Positions 1-8,067 of a DNA stretch of 45,189 bases are shown one piece after another. The notes beneath the pieces were generated by a model. The model was not told where the DNA came from, did no database searches, and saw nothing but the letters and a program-made list of their open reading frames with translations. Each line of letters opens with the position of its first letter. The first letter of the stretch is position 1. Position numbers and translations under genes: made by a program. Source of the DNA: CAUUCX01 sp041844835 (lineage in GTDB: Bacteria; Bacillota; Clostridia; Peptostreptococcales; Anaerovoracaceae); assembly GCA_041844835.1 (NCBI GenBank), contig JBGZBU010000039.1:1-45189 (forward strand), read 5' to 3'.

Positions 1-1
1 A

Positions 2-2191
2 ACGATGGTAGAGGGTTTCATGAAGAAGATAGTAGAGCAGGGAAATATAGAAAATATTGATGCGGTTACAGGAGCCACAAAGACGTCAGATGCGATATTC
101 AACGCCATAAAGGATGTATATTCACAGGCGAGCGGCGAGACTGCAAAACCGGGCGAGAGTAAGGAATCACAGTCTTCATCCGGAGGCGGAGGCGGCGGCG
201 GGATCCTCGGCGAGGTTCCGACGGGCAGAGTCGAGGGCATATTCCTGGACGGCAGCTACGACGCGACAGCTACGGGATATAGAGGAACGCTGAAAGTAAA
301 AATACAAGTGGCAGGCGGCATATTGAAAAGCGTTGAAATATTAGAGCATAAGGAAGACAGACAATATTTCAGCAAAGCCAACGAGGAAGAATTACTGAAA
401 AGGATTGCTTCGCGTGGTAATGTAGACAGAGAAGATGTCGTTTCGGGTGCTACGGTCTCTTCGGATGCCGTTTTGGCGGCTGTGGAGAAAGCGCTAAAGA
501 AAGCGGTAGATCCTAAATTTAAAGATGACGACACCGGTGTTGCTAAAGAATATGCAAGCGGCAGATGGTATGGTCTGGGCAGAGGCTACTACAGATATGA
601 TAAGATCGGATATGACCACGCGGCACAAAAGCAGACCAGAACCACGCCTACCGAAGTTGCTGTAGATATCAATAACGACGGGAAAGTAACGGGAGTTTCT
701 CTCGTTCATTTCGGTGACGATGATTCCTTTGAGAGACCTAGAGCATATGAAATTATTAACGCTGAAGTGATAAAAAATAACGGCGTCAGCGGTCTCAGAT
801 CGCGTCTCAGCAAAAAAGACAAAAATGATCCGCTGATCGAGGCGGTAACCGGAGCCACATACAGTGCGAGGGGATATATTGAAGCCGTTAATCATGCGCT
901 TGAGCGTTCCGCAAAATACAAGAAAGACGGGGTGGATCAGAAGATCAGAAGCATCAGCATGAAAGATTTTTATGATGCGAAACTTACATACGGTGAGACA
1001 AGAGATATCAGCAATGAAAAAATTGTAATTACATACCTCGACGATTCCGTTAAAACGGTTGCATTAAAGGATATAGCTGCGGAAGGGATTGAAATCAATC
1101 TTCCTTTAGAACTGAAAATAGATCCCGATGATCCGGCAAGGTACGACAAAAATAAAGACGTCGTACTCATACTTGAGCACAAGCCATCGATGATTAAATA
1201 TCATATGGGACTCGTTGCTTCACGCCATTTAGTGCAAAAAGTCTATGATAAGATTAAAATAAAAGTGGCGGGAAGAACTCAGCCATACACCGTGCAGCTG
1301 GATGACAACAATTTTTCATACACATGCAATATTGATATGCCGTCGGTAAGTGCCGTTGAATGGATTAAGGTTTTAGATAAGGCGGGACATGTTGTACCTG
1401 TTGACAATACGAAAACGCAATACGATCAGGGGCCCGCGATCCTGAGATTTTCTCTTGCGGACATGCCGAAAGCTCCCGACCATGAAAAAACGGCGTATGA
1501 ACATAAATATCAGAATTATGTAGTTGATTTTGTGAACAACATTCCGTTTAATATAAATGACATAGTTTCATTTGACATATCAAATGATGCCGTGGGAGTG
1601 AAGCGCGACTATAAAAAGGGAGAGCGCTTGGATTTGAGCAACTTGCACATATATGTTCGCGATAAGAACAGCAAAGATCGGATTTTATCGCATGATCAGC
1701 TGGAAGCCAACGGTTTCACGGTCAGCCTCGCCGAGCCGCACGGAAACATCGTGAAAGATAATGTGGGATTTGATTACACATTTGATGAAGCGGGGACATT
1801 TGATCTTGTTATAAAACATAACAAATTGCCTGAAAAAGAAGATGAGCGCATGTTTATATCCATTAAGGATGACTCATCTGTCGGAGCGGGCGAACCGGCA
1901 TATTTCGAGTTATATATAGACGGGGAGAATGTGAAAACCGTGAATCTCGAGCCGGGCAAAAAGGATTATACGATAGATCTCGGAATGGATATTGATGATG
2001 AGGGCGCGGAGGTTTCGATCATGCTGTTTGACAAGGCGGGAGATGAAATGGACAGCGCGGCCAGCACAAATTATGACGGCTCCCTCGGCGGCGAAAACAA
2101 GTTCCGCCCGGACGATGAGGTCAAGAAATTCTTCATCTATAAGAAAGCAAGTGATTCGGATTATTTCTTGTCATTCCTTATCACTCCTTGA
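2..2191 (+). CDS. Multi-FMN-binding surface protein, 5' end cut by window
   Basis: The reading frame is open to the left edge, so the true start lies outside; residues are counted from the ATG at 5. Three FMN-binding-domain C-terminal motifs are visible: DAVTGAT (19-25), DVVSGAT (144-150) and EAVTGAT (279-285). In RnfG/NqrC-type domains the Thr of [ST]GAT is where ApbE attaches FMN through a phosphoester, so two or three covalent flavins are plausible. The third copy has Glu in place of the usual leading Asp. A Ser/Gly-rich linker (about 57-66) follows the first module. Residues from about 310 to the end look like beta-sandwich surface modules without a family I recognise. No C-terminal anchor is seen. 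The protein probably acts outside the membrane in flavin-based electron transfer. Family call is firm; role is inferred. Confidence 0.85.
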   Translation, partial: TMVEGFMKKIVEQGNIENIDAVTGATKTSDAIFNAIKDVYSQASGETAKPGESKESQSSSGGGGGGGILGEVPTGRVEGIFLDGSYDATATGYRGTLKVKIQVAGGILKSVEILEHKEDRQYFSKANEEELLKRIASRGNVDREDVVSGATVSSDAVLAAVEKALKKAVDPKFKDDDTGVAKEYASGRWYGLGRGYYRYDKIGYDHAAQKQTRTTPTEVAVDINNDGKVTGVSLVHFGDDDSFERPRAYEIINAEVIKNNGVSGLRSRLSKKDKNDPLIEAVTGATYSARGYIEAVNHALERSAKYKKDGVDQKIRSISMKDFYDAKLTYGETRDISNEKIVITYLDDSVKTVALKDIAAEGIEINLPLELKIDPDDPARYDKNKDVVLILEHKPSMIKYHMGLVASRHLVQKVYDKIKIKVAGRTQPYTVQLDDNNFSYTCNIDMPSVSAVEWIKVLDKAGHVVPVDNTKTQYDQGPAILRFSLADMPKAPDHEKTAYEHKYQNYVVDFVNNIPFNINDIVSFDISNDAVGVKRDYKKGERLDLSNLHIYVRDKNSKDRILSHDQLEANGFTVSLAEPHGNIVKDNVGFDYTFDEAGTFDLVIKHNKLPEKEDERMFISIKDDSSVGAGEPAYFELYIDGENVKTVNLEPGKKDYTIDLGMDIDDEGAEVSIMLFDKAGDEMDSAASTNYDGSLGGENKFRPDDEVKKFFIYKKASDSDYFLSFLITP

Positions 2192-2273
2192 TCGCAGGTA
2201 GTTGCCTTTAATTATTTTTAGTAGTTTAATTATAATTTTATAATTATAATTGCGTTCAATTGTTTTTATCTGA

Positions 2274-2302
2274 AGCACCGCGGCCTGTCGGGTCGCGGTG
2301 CT
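2274..2302 (+). terminator. Probable terminator of the FMN-binding gene
   Basis: A perfect 9-bp GC-rich stem, AGCACCGCG (2274-2282) with CGCGGTGCT (2294-2302), closes an 11-nt loop. Only a weak T stretch (CTTAT) follows, so termination efficiency is uncertain. Confidence 0.5.
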
Positions 2303-2400
2303 CTTATGAATATTAGCCGCAAGATTGTAAATATTAGTCTGAAAAATTATGAATATTTGATTGAAGAATGAAGTTTTGCTGATTCATTTTTGTGATATTT

Positions 2401-2424
2401 GTGCAATATTCCTTAGTATTGCAC
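2401..2424. promoter_or_regulatory. Operator-like inverted repeat over the efflux promoter
   Basis: GTGCAATA (2401-2408) and TATTGCAC (2417-2424) form a perfect 8-bp inverted repeat with an 8-bp spacer. The right arm contains the -35 box TTGCAC. This is the position expected for a dimeric repressor site; the cognate regulator is not in the window. Confidence 0.55.
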
Positions 2425-2447
2425 TTTTATTTTAAATAGTATAAAAT
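2419..2447 (+). promoter_or_regulatory. Sigma-A promoter of the efflux operon
   Basis: The -35 box is TTGCAC (2419-2424), the spacer is 17 bp and the -10 box is TAAAAT (2442-2447). It lies about 60 bp before the TTG start at 2507. Confidence 0.7.
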
Positions 2448-2506
2448 GAGTGAATAAGCGGCTTTTATGCCAGTTGGGGATTAGATGAAAAAAGGGGGAT
2501 ATTCTT

Positions 2507-3655
2507 TTGGAAAAGAAAAATGAGCTGAAAAACAAGGGGAAAAGGTCAAAAAAAATCATCATTATTCCGGCATTGATAGTGGCGCTGGTTCTTGCCGTCG
2601 GCATTTTCGGCAAGCTCAAGAGCGGCGATTCAAAGATTCCGGCGGTGCCGCTTGGGACGGCGGAAGAAATGGAGTTGACGGAATATGTCAGTGTGCGCGG
2701 GACGATTACCGGAGCCGACAGGGCCGAAGTCTACGGACAGACTTCAGGCAAAATAACGGCAATACTTGTCAAAGAAGGACAAAAAGTAAAGAAAGGTCAA
2801 ATCATTGCGCATGTTGCGGTGGATGAGCCCGCTAAAAAAAACCGCAAGCAGCAAAAAATTGATTTGGACGATGCAAAACGCAGATATGACAATACATTGA
2901 TGCTCTACGAAGCGGAAGGGGTGTCAAAGGAGGAAATGCTGCAGGCAAAACTCGCATATGAGCGTCTCCTTGCGGCATACAACGAACAGGATGAGAGTTC
3001 AAGTGAAGATAAAAGTAAAATCACAAGTCCGATAGACGGGACAATCACCAGGATCAATACCACCGTGGGCAAGCCCGCAAACGGAGCTTCAGGCTCGGAC
3101 AGCGTGGGCGGCGGCAGAGCACCGTTTGTAATAGAAGATTTATCAAGACTGAAAATGGTGGTGAACATAAGTGAATATGACATAAAGAGTGTTAAAATCG
3201 GACAGAAGGTTGAGATAACTTCCGAGATGATTCCGGATGTCGATTTTTTCGGGGTGGTTTCACATATAGCGCCTACGGGTGAAAAAGTCGATAATGAAAG
3301 TGTGATCCCTGTAACTATAGATTTGGACTCGGATTCGCAGACCAAGGGATTGATTGCCGGAGTTACGGGAGGAGCAAGGATACTTACCAGATTTGTTCCG
3401 ATAGGACTTGCCATACCAAATGAAGCCATCAGGTATGATGATGAGGGCAAGGAGTGCGTTTTTGTCTACAAAAAGGGGAAGATAAAAAAGGTCAACATAA
3501 GCGTTCATGAAAGCGACAGCATCAATACTCAGGTAAAGGGAATCAAAGCAGGGGAAAGGGTTGTGCTTTCGTCGGAGCTGGAATTGACGGACGGGATGGA
3601 AGTCCGAGATGAAAATGAAAAAACAAAGAAAAAGCTGTTCGGAATCGGCAAGTAG
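2507..3655 (+). CDS. HlyD/MacA-like efflux adaptor subunit
   Basis: A membrane-fusion (HlyD/RND adaptor) protein of 382 residues. One N-terminal membrane segment (about 17-36) is followed by the split lipoyl-like half around GQTSGKITAILVKEGQKV (about 77-94), a helical hairpin (about 115-160), the second lipoyl half (KITSPIDGTITRI) and beta-barrel domains. The start is TTG at 2507, supported by GGGGG at 2495-2499; the nearby ATG at 2485 is out of frame. An ATPase and a MacB-type permease follow within 30 nt, so the three form one tripartite-style exporter. In Gram-positive bacteria such adaptors link to the permease on the outer membrane face. Typical cargo is peptides or antimicrobials, but the sequence does not give the substrate. 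Confidence 0.9.
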   Translation: MEKKNELKNKGKRSKKIIIIPALIVALVLAVGIFGKLKSGDSKIPAVPLGTAEEMELTEYVSVRGTITGADRAEVYGQTSGKITAILVKEGQKVKKGQIIAHVAVDEPAKKNRKQQKIDLDDAKRRYDNTLMLYEAEGVSKEEMLQAKLAYERLLAAYNEQDESSSEDKSKITSPIDGTITRINTTVGKPANGASGSDSVGGGRAPFVIEDLSRLKMVVNISEYDIKSVKIGQKVEITSEMIPDVDFFGVVSHIAPTGEKVDNESVIPVTIDLDSDSQTKGLIAGVTGGARILTRFVPIGLAIPNEAIRYDDEGKECVFVYKKGKIKKVNISVHESDSINTQVKGIKAGERVVLSSELELTDGMEVRDENEKTKKKLFGIGK

Positions 3656-3684
3656 AGCGGCCGAGATTCATATGGGGGTAACAA

Positions 3685-4503
3685 ATGCGGGAATTAACGA
3701 AAGAAAACATGTCGGAGGCAGTCTCGAAAAATGCCGACGATACGGTTTTGATTGAAATAACGGATCTCAATAAAGTCTACGATACCGGCGCAATCAAGGT
3801 GCATGCGCTGAAAGATATAAATTTGAAAATAAATTCGGGAGAATTTGTGTCGATAATGGGGGCTTCCGGATCGGGGAAGTCTACTCTTATGAATATACTC
3901 GGCTGTCTCGATCGTCCCACTTCCGGGGGATACAGTTTGGATGGAGAAGATGTGAGCAATTGCAGTGATGATGAACTGTCACATATACGAAACAAGAAAA
4001 TCGGCTTCGTTTTTCAATCGTTCAATCTGATTCCGCGCACATCCACTTTGAAAAATGTGGAATTGCCTATGATATATGCCAAAATCGGCGGAAAAGAGCG
4101 CGAGGAACGCGCAAGAAAACTTCTTGACAGCGTCGGTTTGGCGGATAGAGGAGAGCATATGCCAAATGAGATTTCAGGCGGACAGAAGCAAAGAGTGGCT
4201 ATAGCAAGAGCTCTTGCCAACGATCCGCCGATAATATTGGCAGACGAGCCGACCGGAAATCTGGATTCACGTTCATCCATCGAAATCATGGAAATTTTCC
4301 AAAGACTCAACAAAGAAGGAAATACGGTCATAATAGTAACGCACGAACCTGAGATCGCTGATTTTACGAATCGCATAGTCGTATTTCGCGACGGAGAGAT
4401 TTTAAAAGATGAAATCAATCCGACTCCGAAATCTCCTGCGGCAATTTTGGCTGAACTTGATCTTGCGCAGCAGAAAAAACTTGAAGCGGGAGGTGAGGCA
4501 TAA
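3685..4503 (+). CDS. MacB/LolD-type ABC transporter ATPase
   Basis: ATP-binding subunit of 272 residues. Walker A GASGSGKST is at 59-67, the Q-loop at Q112, the signature SGGQK at 165-169, Walker B IILADE at 184-189 and the switch His at H221. The sequence after Walker B, PTGNLD, is typical of the MacB/LolD/FtsE group. The start at 3685 has GGGGG 7-8 nt upstream; a second ATG at 3709 is possible, because the first 20 residues are not conserved in the family. Its TAA stop overlaps the permease start (TAATG), indicating translational coupling. It powers export through the neighbouring permease, with the adaptor gene at 2507. Confidence 0.93.
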   Translation: MRELTKENMSEAVSKNADDTVLIEITDLNKVYDTGAIKVHALKDINLKINSGEFVSIMGASGSGKSTLMNILGCLDRPTSGGYSLDGEDVSNCSDDELSHIRNKKIGFVFQSFNLIPRTSTLKNVELPMIYAKIGGKEREERARKLLDSVGLADRGEHMPNEISGGQKQRVAIARALANDPPIILADEPTGNLDSRSSIEIMEIFQRLNKEGNTVIIVTHEPEIADFTNRIVVFRDGEILKDEINPTPKSPAAILAELDLAQQKKLEAGGEA

Positions 4504-5723
4504 TGTTATTGTGGGAAAATATAAGACTTGCGTGCAACTCCATCAAAAGCAATAAGTTGCGGTCATTTTTGACCATGCTCGGCATCATCATCGGAATCAG
4601 CTCGGTTATCGCCATCACATCCATAGGTGCGTCCGCCAGAGGCGCCGTTTCTGATGAAGTTAGGGGAGAGGGCAGCGGATTGATATCGCTGCACATGAAC
4701 TGGGAGAAAATTGATGAGAGCAGTTTAAATCCAAATAATATGTTGAAGGACAGCGACATTATGGCATTAAAACAACGATTCCCGAGCAAAATAAGGTATA
4801 TTGCGCCGTCTACAGGAATGCCGGGGACGAGCAAGCTCAAAAACTCAAAAAAAATCTCATTCGATCTGATCGGAGTCGCGGGCAATTATTTCAACAATCT
4901 GGACAAAACCAAAATTGCCAAAGGTCGCATGATAAGCGATGTTGATGTAAAGTCGCGCAGCAAAGTAATAGTCATAGATCAAAAGGCTGAAAAAAAGGCA
5001 TTTAAGGGGCAAAATCCGATCGGACAGAGTATAACCATTGACGCCGGCGGTTTGCAGGAATTTATAGTCATCGGCGTATTTGAGCGGGAGCCGAGTCTGT
5101 TTGATAAGCTCATGACTACAGACAACTCTACGGGATATATCCCTTATACGACAATGAAAGATGCTGAAGGATGGTATGCCCTGCAGCTTTACGTGAACGC
5201 TCCGGATGACGTACAGGAAATTAAAAGCATCGGTAGGGAATTATCGGAATATCTGAACAAGTTAAAAAAAGAAGAAAACCTTTATGTAGCCGAATCCGCA
5301 GAAGAACAATTGTCCATAGTCAATAAAGTTTTGGGGACAATTTCTCTTGCGATAGGCGCAATCGCGGCAATATCACTGCTCGTGGGCGGAATAGGCATAA
5401 TGAATATAATGCTGGTATCCGTGACCGAAAGGACACGGGAAATCGGCATAAGAAAATCTCTTGGCGCGCGAACCGGCGATATACTGACTCAATTCCTGAT
5501 AGAAGCGATGCTGCTTTCCCTTGCGGGCGGAGTAATCGGAATCGTTTTGGGCATGGGAATTGCGGGGATAGGGCTTTTGATTGTCAAAGTGAAGTTTGTC
5601 ATCCAGATCAAGGCCGTGGTCATAGCGGTTTTGTTCTCTGCGGGGGTGGGACTGTTTTTCGGGCTCTTTCCTGCGCGAAAAGCGGCTACGATGGATCCTA
5701 TCGACGCGCTGCGATATGAGTAG
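4503..5723 (+). CDS. MacB-like ABC transporter permease (FtsX family)
   Basis: A permease of 406 residues with the MacB layout. One membrane helix (about 21-42, beginning RSFLTMLGIIIGISSV) precedes a large extracytoplasmic MacB_PCD domain (about 50-265). Three helices follow near the C-terminus (about 275-400), including the motif TERTREIGIRKSLGAR typical of FtsX-domain permeases. The start codon overlaps the ATPase stop. The gene ends the efflux operon and is followed by a strong terminator at 5792-5825. Substrate is unknown; peptides, bacteriocins or lipophilic drugs are usual for the family. Confidence 0.92.
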   Translation: MLLWENIRLACNSIKSNKLRSFLTMLGIIIGISSVIAITSIGASARGAVSDEVRGEGSGLISLHMNWEKIDESSLNPNNMLKDSDIMALKQRFPSKIRYIAPSTGMPGTSKLKNSKKISFDLIGVAGNYFNNLDKTKIAKGRMISDVDVKSRSKVIVIDQKAEKKAFKGQNPIGQSITIDAGGLQEFIVIGVFEREPSLFDKLMTTDNSTGYIPYTTMKDAEGWYALQLYVNAPDDVQEIKSIGRELSEYLNKLKKEENLYVAESAEEQLSIVNKVLGTISLAIGAIAAISLLVGGIGIMNIMLVSVTERTREIGIRKSLGARTGDILTQFLIEAMLLSLAGGVIGIVLGMGIAGIGLLIVKVKFVIQIKAVVIAVLFSAGVGLFFGLFPARKAATMDPIDALRYE

Positions 5724-5791
5724 ATTGACGGACAGCTCTTAACTTCATAACTTCATATGTCGGTCACAGCATGCCGCGCGCAGGCGGAACA

Positions 5792-5825
5792 GAAAAGGGG
5801 ACACCCGATTGAGTGTCCCCTTTTC
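5792..5825. terminator. Bidirectional terminator between efflux operon and alr
   Basis: A 13-bp perfect stem, GAAAAGGGGACAC (5792-5804) with GTGTCCCCTTTTC (5813-5825), encloses an 8-nt loop. It ends in T residues on both strands and lies between convergent genes ending at 5723 and 5886. Confidence 0.85.
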
Positions 5826-5885
5826 CAATTCTTTATGTCAATTATCAGTTTATATTGTTAATTTGTGTTATATAGCCTATTCATG

Positions 5886-7076
5886 TTATACATATTTTTT
5901 CGGAAGCCGCTGTCCGAAACCGCAAAGAATTTCATAACTGATGGTATCGGTCGCTTTTGCGATATCGTCAGCAGTGATTGAAAGCCCCTGTGGAGATTCT
6001 CCCATCACGACCACTTCCGTGCCCTGATGGACATCCGGAATCCCGGTTACATCTATCATGCACTGATCCATGCATATATTTCCGGCTATGTGTGCGAAGC
6101 TTTCGCCTACGATTACGCGTGCATCGCCGCTTAGATTGTAAGCCCTCGGAAGACCGTCGGCGTAGCCTAGCGATATTGTCGCAATGCGGCGAGTGCCGCT
6201 TGCTCTGTAGCGCCTGCCGTATCCTATGCTGCTTCCGTCCGGTACATCCTTTATAAAAGCAATTTCCGCTTTAACTGACATAACAGGCTGCAGTTCTACT
6301 AAAGATCGATCACACTCGTCCCCCGGATAATAGCCGTACATGCTGATTCCCGGGCGGCATATATCAAACGGTTTGCCGGGCAATTCCACAGTACCGGCGC
6401 TGTTGAGTATGCTCATGTTCGGAATCTGTATCCCGGAGTTTTTAAGCGCCGCGCCTGCTGCCTCGAATCGCGCGATCTGCTCCATGGAATATGTCTTATC
6501 CGCCGAATCCGCGGTCGACAGATGGCTAGCCAGCGCGTAGATCTGCACGCCGCCAAGTTGTGAAATACGCTTAACTTCCACAACGCTTTCTTCAATCGCC
6601 GCATCACTCATGGCGGAAAACCCTATGCGCCCCATTCCGGTATCAATTGCAATGATGATGCGAATTTTACGGCCCTGCGCAATTGCCGCGTCACTTAAAG
6701 CCGCTGCTGCATCATAAGTGGAAATAAACGGAATCAGGGAGTGCTCCGCCGCGATCGGCATCAAATCATCGGGAAGAAGGCTCAGCACCACGATATCCCC
6801 CTTGATTCCCGCATAGCGAAGTTCAAGAGCCTCTTGCAAAGTAGCAACGGCATATATATTTATTCCCCAATTTCCGAGATGTTTTGCGATCTCAACTGCA
6901 CCGTGTCCATAGGCATCGGCTTTTATTGCAGGACAAAAAACAGGCTTGTCTCCTACTGCCATTCTTATATTATCAATGTTTCTTTTCAGCCGGGCGATAT
7001 CGATTTCCACCCGGGCATTGCGGAGCAACTCTTTATTACTCATAATTCGAGACTTTACACTTGCAGTCTGTATCAC
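5886..7076 (-). CDS. alr: Alanine racemase
   Basis: PLP-dependent alanine racemase, making D-alanine for peptidoglycan. Counting from the GTG at 7076, the PLP lysine lies in AIKADAYGHG (K52) and the second catalytic base is the Tyr of GYGRRY (Y286). GYADGLPR, NICMDQCMIDV and the terminal GFGQRLPKKY are family signatures. Length (396 aa) is normal. The start is uncertain: the GTG at 7076 has no clear ribosome binding site, and the ATG at 7043 (MSNKELLRN) gives an N-terminus closer to the family. It lies 67 nt downstream of the small gene at 7144-7455 on the same strand and may be co-transcribed with it. Ddl at 16014 uses its product. Confidence 0.95.
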   Translation of the reverse strand: MIQTASVKSRIMSNKELLRNARVEIDIARLKRNIDNIRMAVGDKPVFCPAIKADAYGHGAVEIAKHLGNWGINIYAVATLQEALELRYAGIKGDIVVLSLLPDDLMPIAAEHSLIPFISTYDAAAALSDAAIAQGRKIRIIIAIDTGMGRIGFSAMSDAAIEESVVEVKRISQLGGVQIYALASHLSTADSADKTYSMEQIARFEAAGAALKNSGIQIPNMSILNSAGTVELPGKPFDICRPGISMYGYYPGDECDRSLVELQPVMSVKAEIAFIKDVPDGSSIGYGRRYRASGTRRIATISLGYADGLPRAYNLSGDARVIVGESFAHIAGNICMDQCMIDVTGIPDVHQGTEVVVMGESPQGLSITADDIAKATDTISYEILCGFGQRLPKKYV

Positions 7077-7143
7077 AATTAATATAAGTCATAAGCAATA
7101 CAAACCAAGGATGATACAATAATGAAATAAACGGTGCCTGAGA

Positions 7144-7455
7144 TTAAATGGCTTCGAGCCGTGATTCGTCCGATTTGTTTAGCAGCTTGCCGTCATCTTG
7201 CGTTCCGTGATATACCCTGTCATGCTCCTCCGCGGATTTTGCATCATTCCACTGATCCATCGTTCCTACGAGGTACCCGGTAATTCGCCTGATTCTTTCA
7301 AATGGGACATGTTCAAATGTATAATTCAAATTCGCAAAATCACCGTCAACCTCAACATCCAAAGTCGCGAGTTTGCGGTTGAATTTCGTTTCCAGATAAT
7401 CGACATAAGCCTGCGCTTCCGTCAGATCTGCATTTCCTGTAATTATAGCGCTCAT
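7144..7455 (-). CDS. Small protein resembling the NrdD C-terminal (glycyl-radical) region
   Basis: A 103-residue protein with an excellent ribosome binding site (AAGGAGG) upstream of its ATG. Residues about 50-85 (PFERIRRITGYLVGTMDQW, then NDAK and a VYHG-like end) recall, from memory, the end of class III anaerobic ribonucleotide reductases, where the radical glycine sits in an R-x-[CT]-G-Y context; here it reads RITGY. The zinc-binding cysteines that precede this region in full NrdD are absent, as is the catalytic barrel. It could be a spare glycyl-radical domain, a regulatory remnant or an unrelated small protein. It probably shares a transcript with alr downstream. Expression is likely; function is not established. 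Confidence 0.6.
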   Translation of the reverse strand: MSAIITGNADLTEAQAYVDYLETKFNRKLATLDVEVDGDFANLNYTFEHVPFERIRRITGYLVGTMDQWNDAKSAEEHDRVYHGTQDDGKLLNKSDESRLEAI

Positions 7456-7901
7456 AGCAATCCTCCTTAATATCTAAATAGTTTGTCTTTCATTTTTATA
7501 AAAGCGCGTTATGAGACCGTAACTTCCATATATCGTGTACGTATCATATAATACTACACCACATTTTGTATATCCCGAAAATGGATAAAAACGCAAGTCA
7601 AAGGCAACTTTGTATAAAATCACTCAATACACATGACTGACTTGTATATTTTACAAAACCGTCTCATATATCACTTCAAAACCGTTCTGCGCATCAACAT
7701 CATCTTAAATTCATCCCGTGCGCCGCATAGTTGCGGAAGCTCTGAAAGCTGCGGAAAATGAAGTGAAATATAATGAGCAAAACGAGCAATGTTCGTATGA
7801 TAAGTTTAACGGATTTTTGCAAAAAAGTCCAATCCGCGAGCGCGACATTCCATATTTTTGCAATGTCTCTAACAGGCTTTGTGACTTAATCATTCATTTA
7901 T

Positions 7902-7918
7902 TTGCATATTATGCATAA
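7902..7918. promoter_or_regulatory. Distal TTGCAT/ATGCATAA palindrome
   Basis: TTGCAT-ATT-ATGCATAA forms an inverted repeat that closely matches a second site 112 bp downstream. The layout resembles ARG-box-like operators (two short half-sites around an AT-rich centre), but assignment to ArgR is a guess. Confidence 0.45.
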
Positions 7919-8013
7919 CCGCACGGCGCGAATAATGAATGTCGATATGCAACTATTTTACAGCATTTTCTCGCAATAATGAAGGGGTTTTTAAAAAATA
8001 TATATTAAATTTC

Positions 8014-8031
8014 TTGCATTTTTATGCATAA
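8014..8031. promoter_or_regulatory. Promoter-proximal TTGCAT/ATGCATAA palindrome
   Basis: TTGCAT-TTTT-ATGCATAA starts exactly at the -35 box and covers most of the spacer of the promoter at 8014-8042. A bound regulator would block RNA polymerase. It pairs with the similar site at 7902-7918. Confidence 0.5.
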
Positions 8032-8042
8032 GGCTATATAAT
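8014..8042 (+). promoter_or_regulatory. Strong sigma-A promoter of the amino-acid ATPase gene
   Basis: The -35 box is TTGCAT (8014-8019), the spacer 17 bp and the -10 box a perfect TATAAT (8037-8042). The ATG at 8068 is 25 nt downstream. Confidence 0.8.
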
Positions 8043-8067
8043 TACGCAAGGATAAGGGATCTGCGAG

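Larger units (their letters stand above)
2192..2506. other. Intergenic region with terminator, operator-like palindrome and promoter
   Basis: This 315-bp AT-rich gap holds a hairpin at 2274-2302, a perfect inverted repeat at 2401-2424 and a sigma-A promoter at 2419-2447. No coding sequence is supported. Confidence 0.7.
7456..8067. other. 612-bp region without a supported gene
   Basis: Divergent spacer between the minus-strand NrdD-like gene and the plus-strand ATPase. It holds two TTGCAT/ATGCATAA palindromes (7902-7918 and 8014-8031) and a consensus promoter (8014-8042). A 66-codon open frame at 7718-7918 has no ribosome binding site or recognisable content. The middle part (about 7600-7900) is unexplained. 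Confidence 0.6.

Noticed and set aside
7718..7918. 66-codon open frame in the spacer before the ATPase
   Set aside because: It has no ribosome binding site and no recognisable motif, overlaps an opposite frame of similar length, and ends in the operator-like palindrome.
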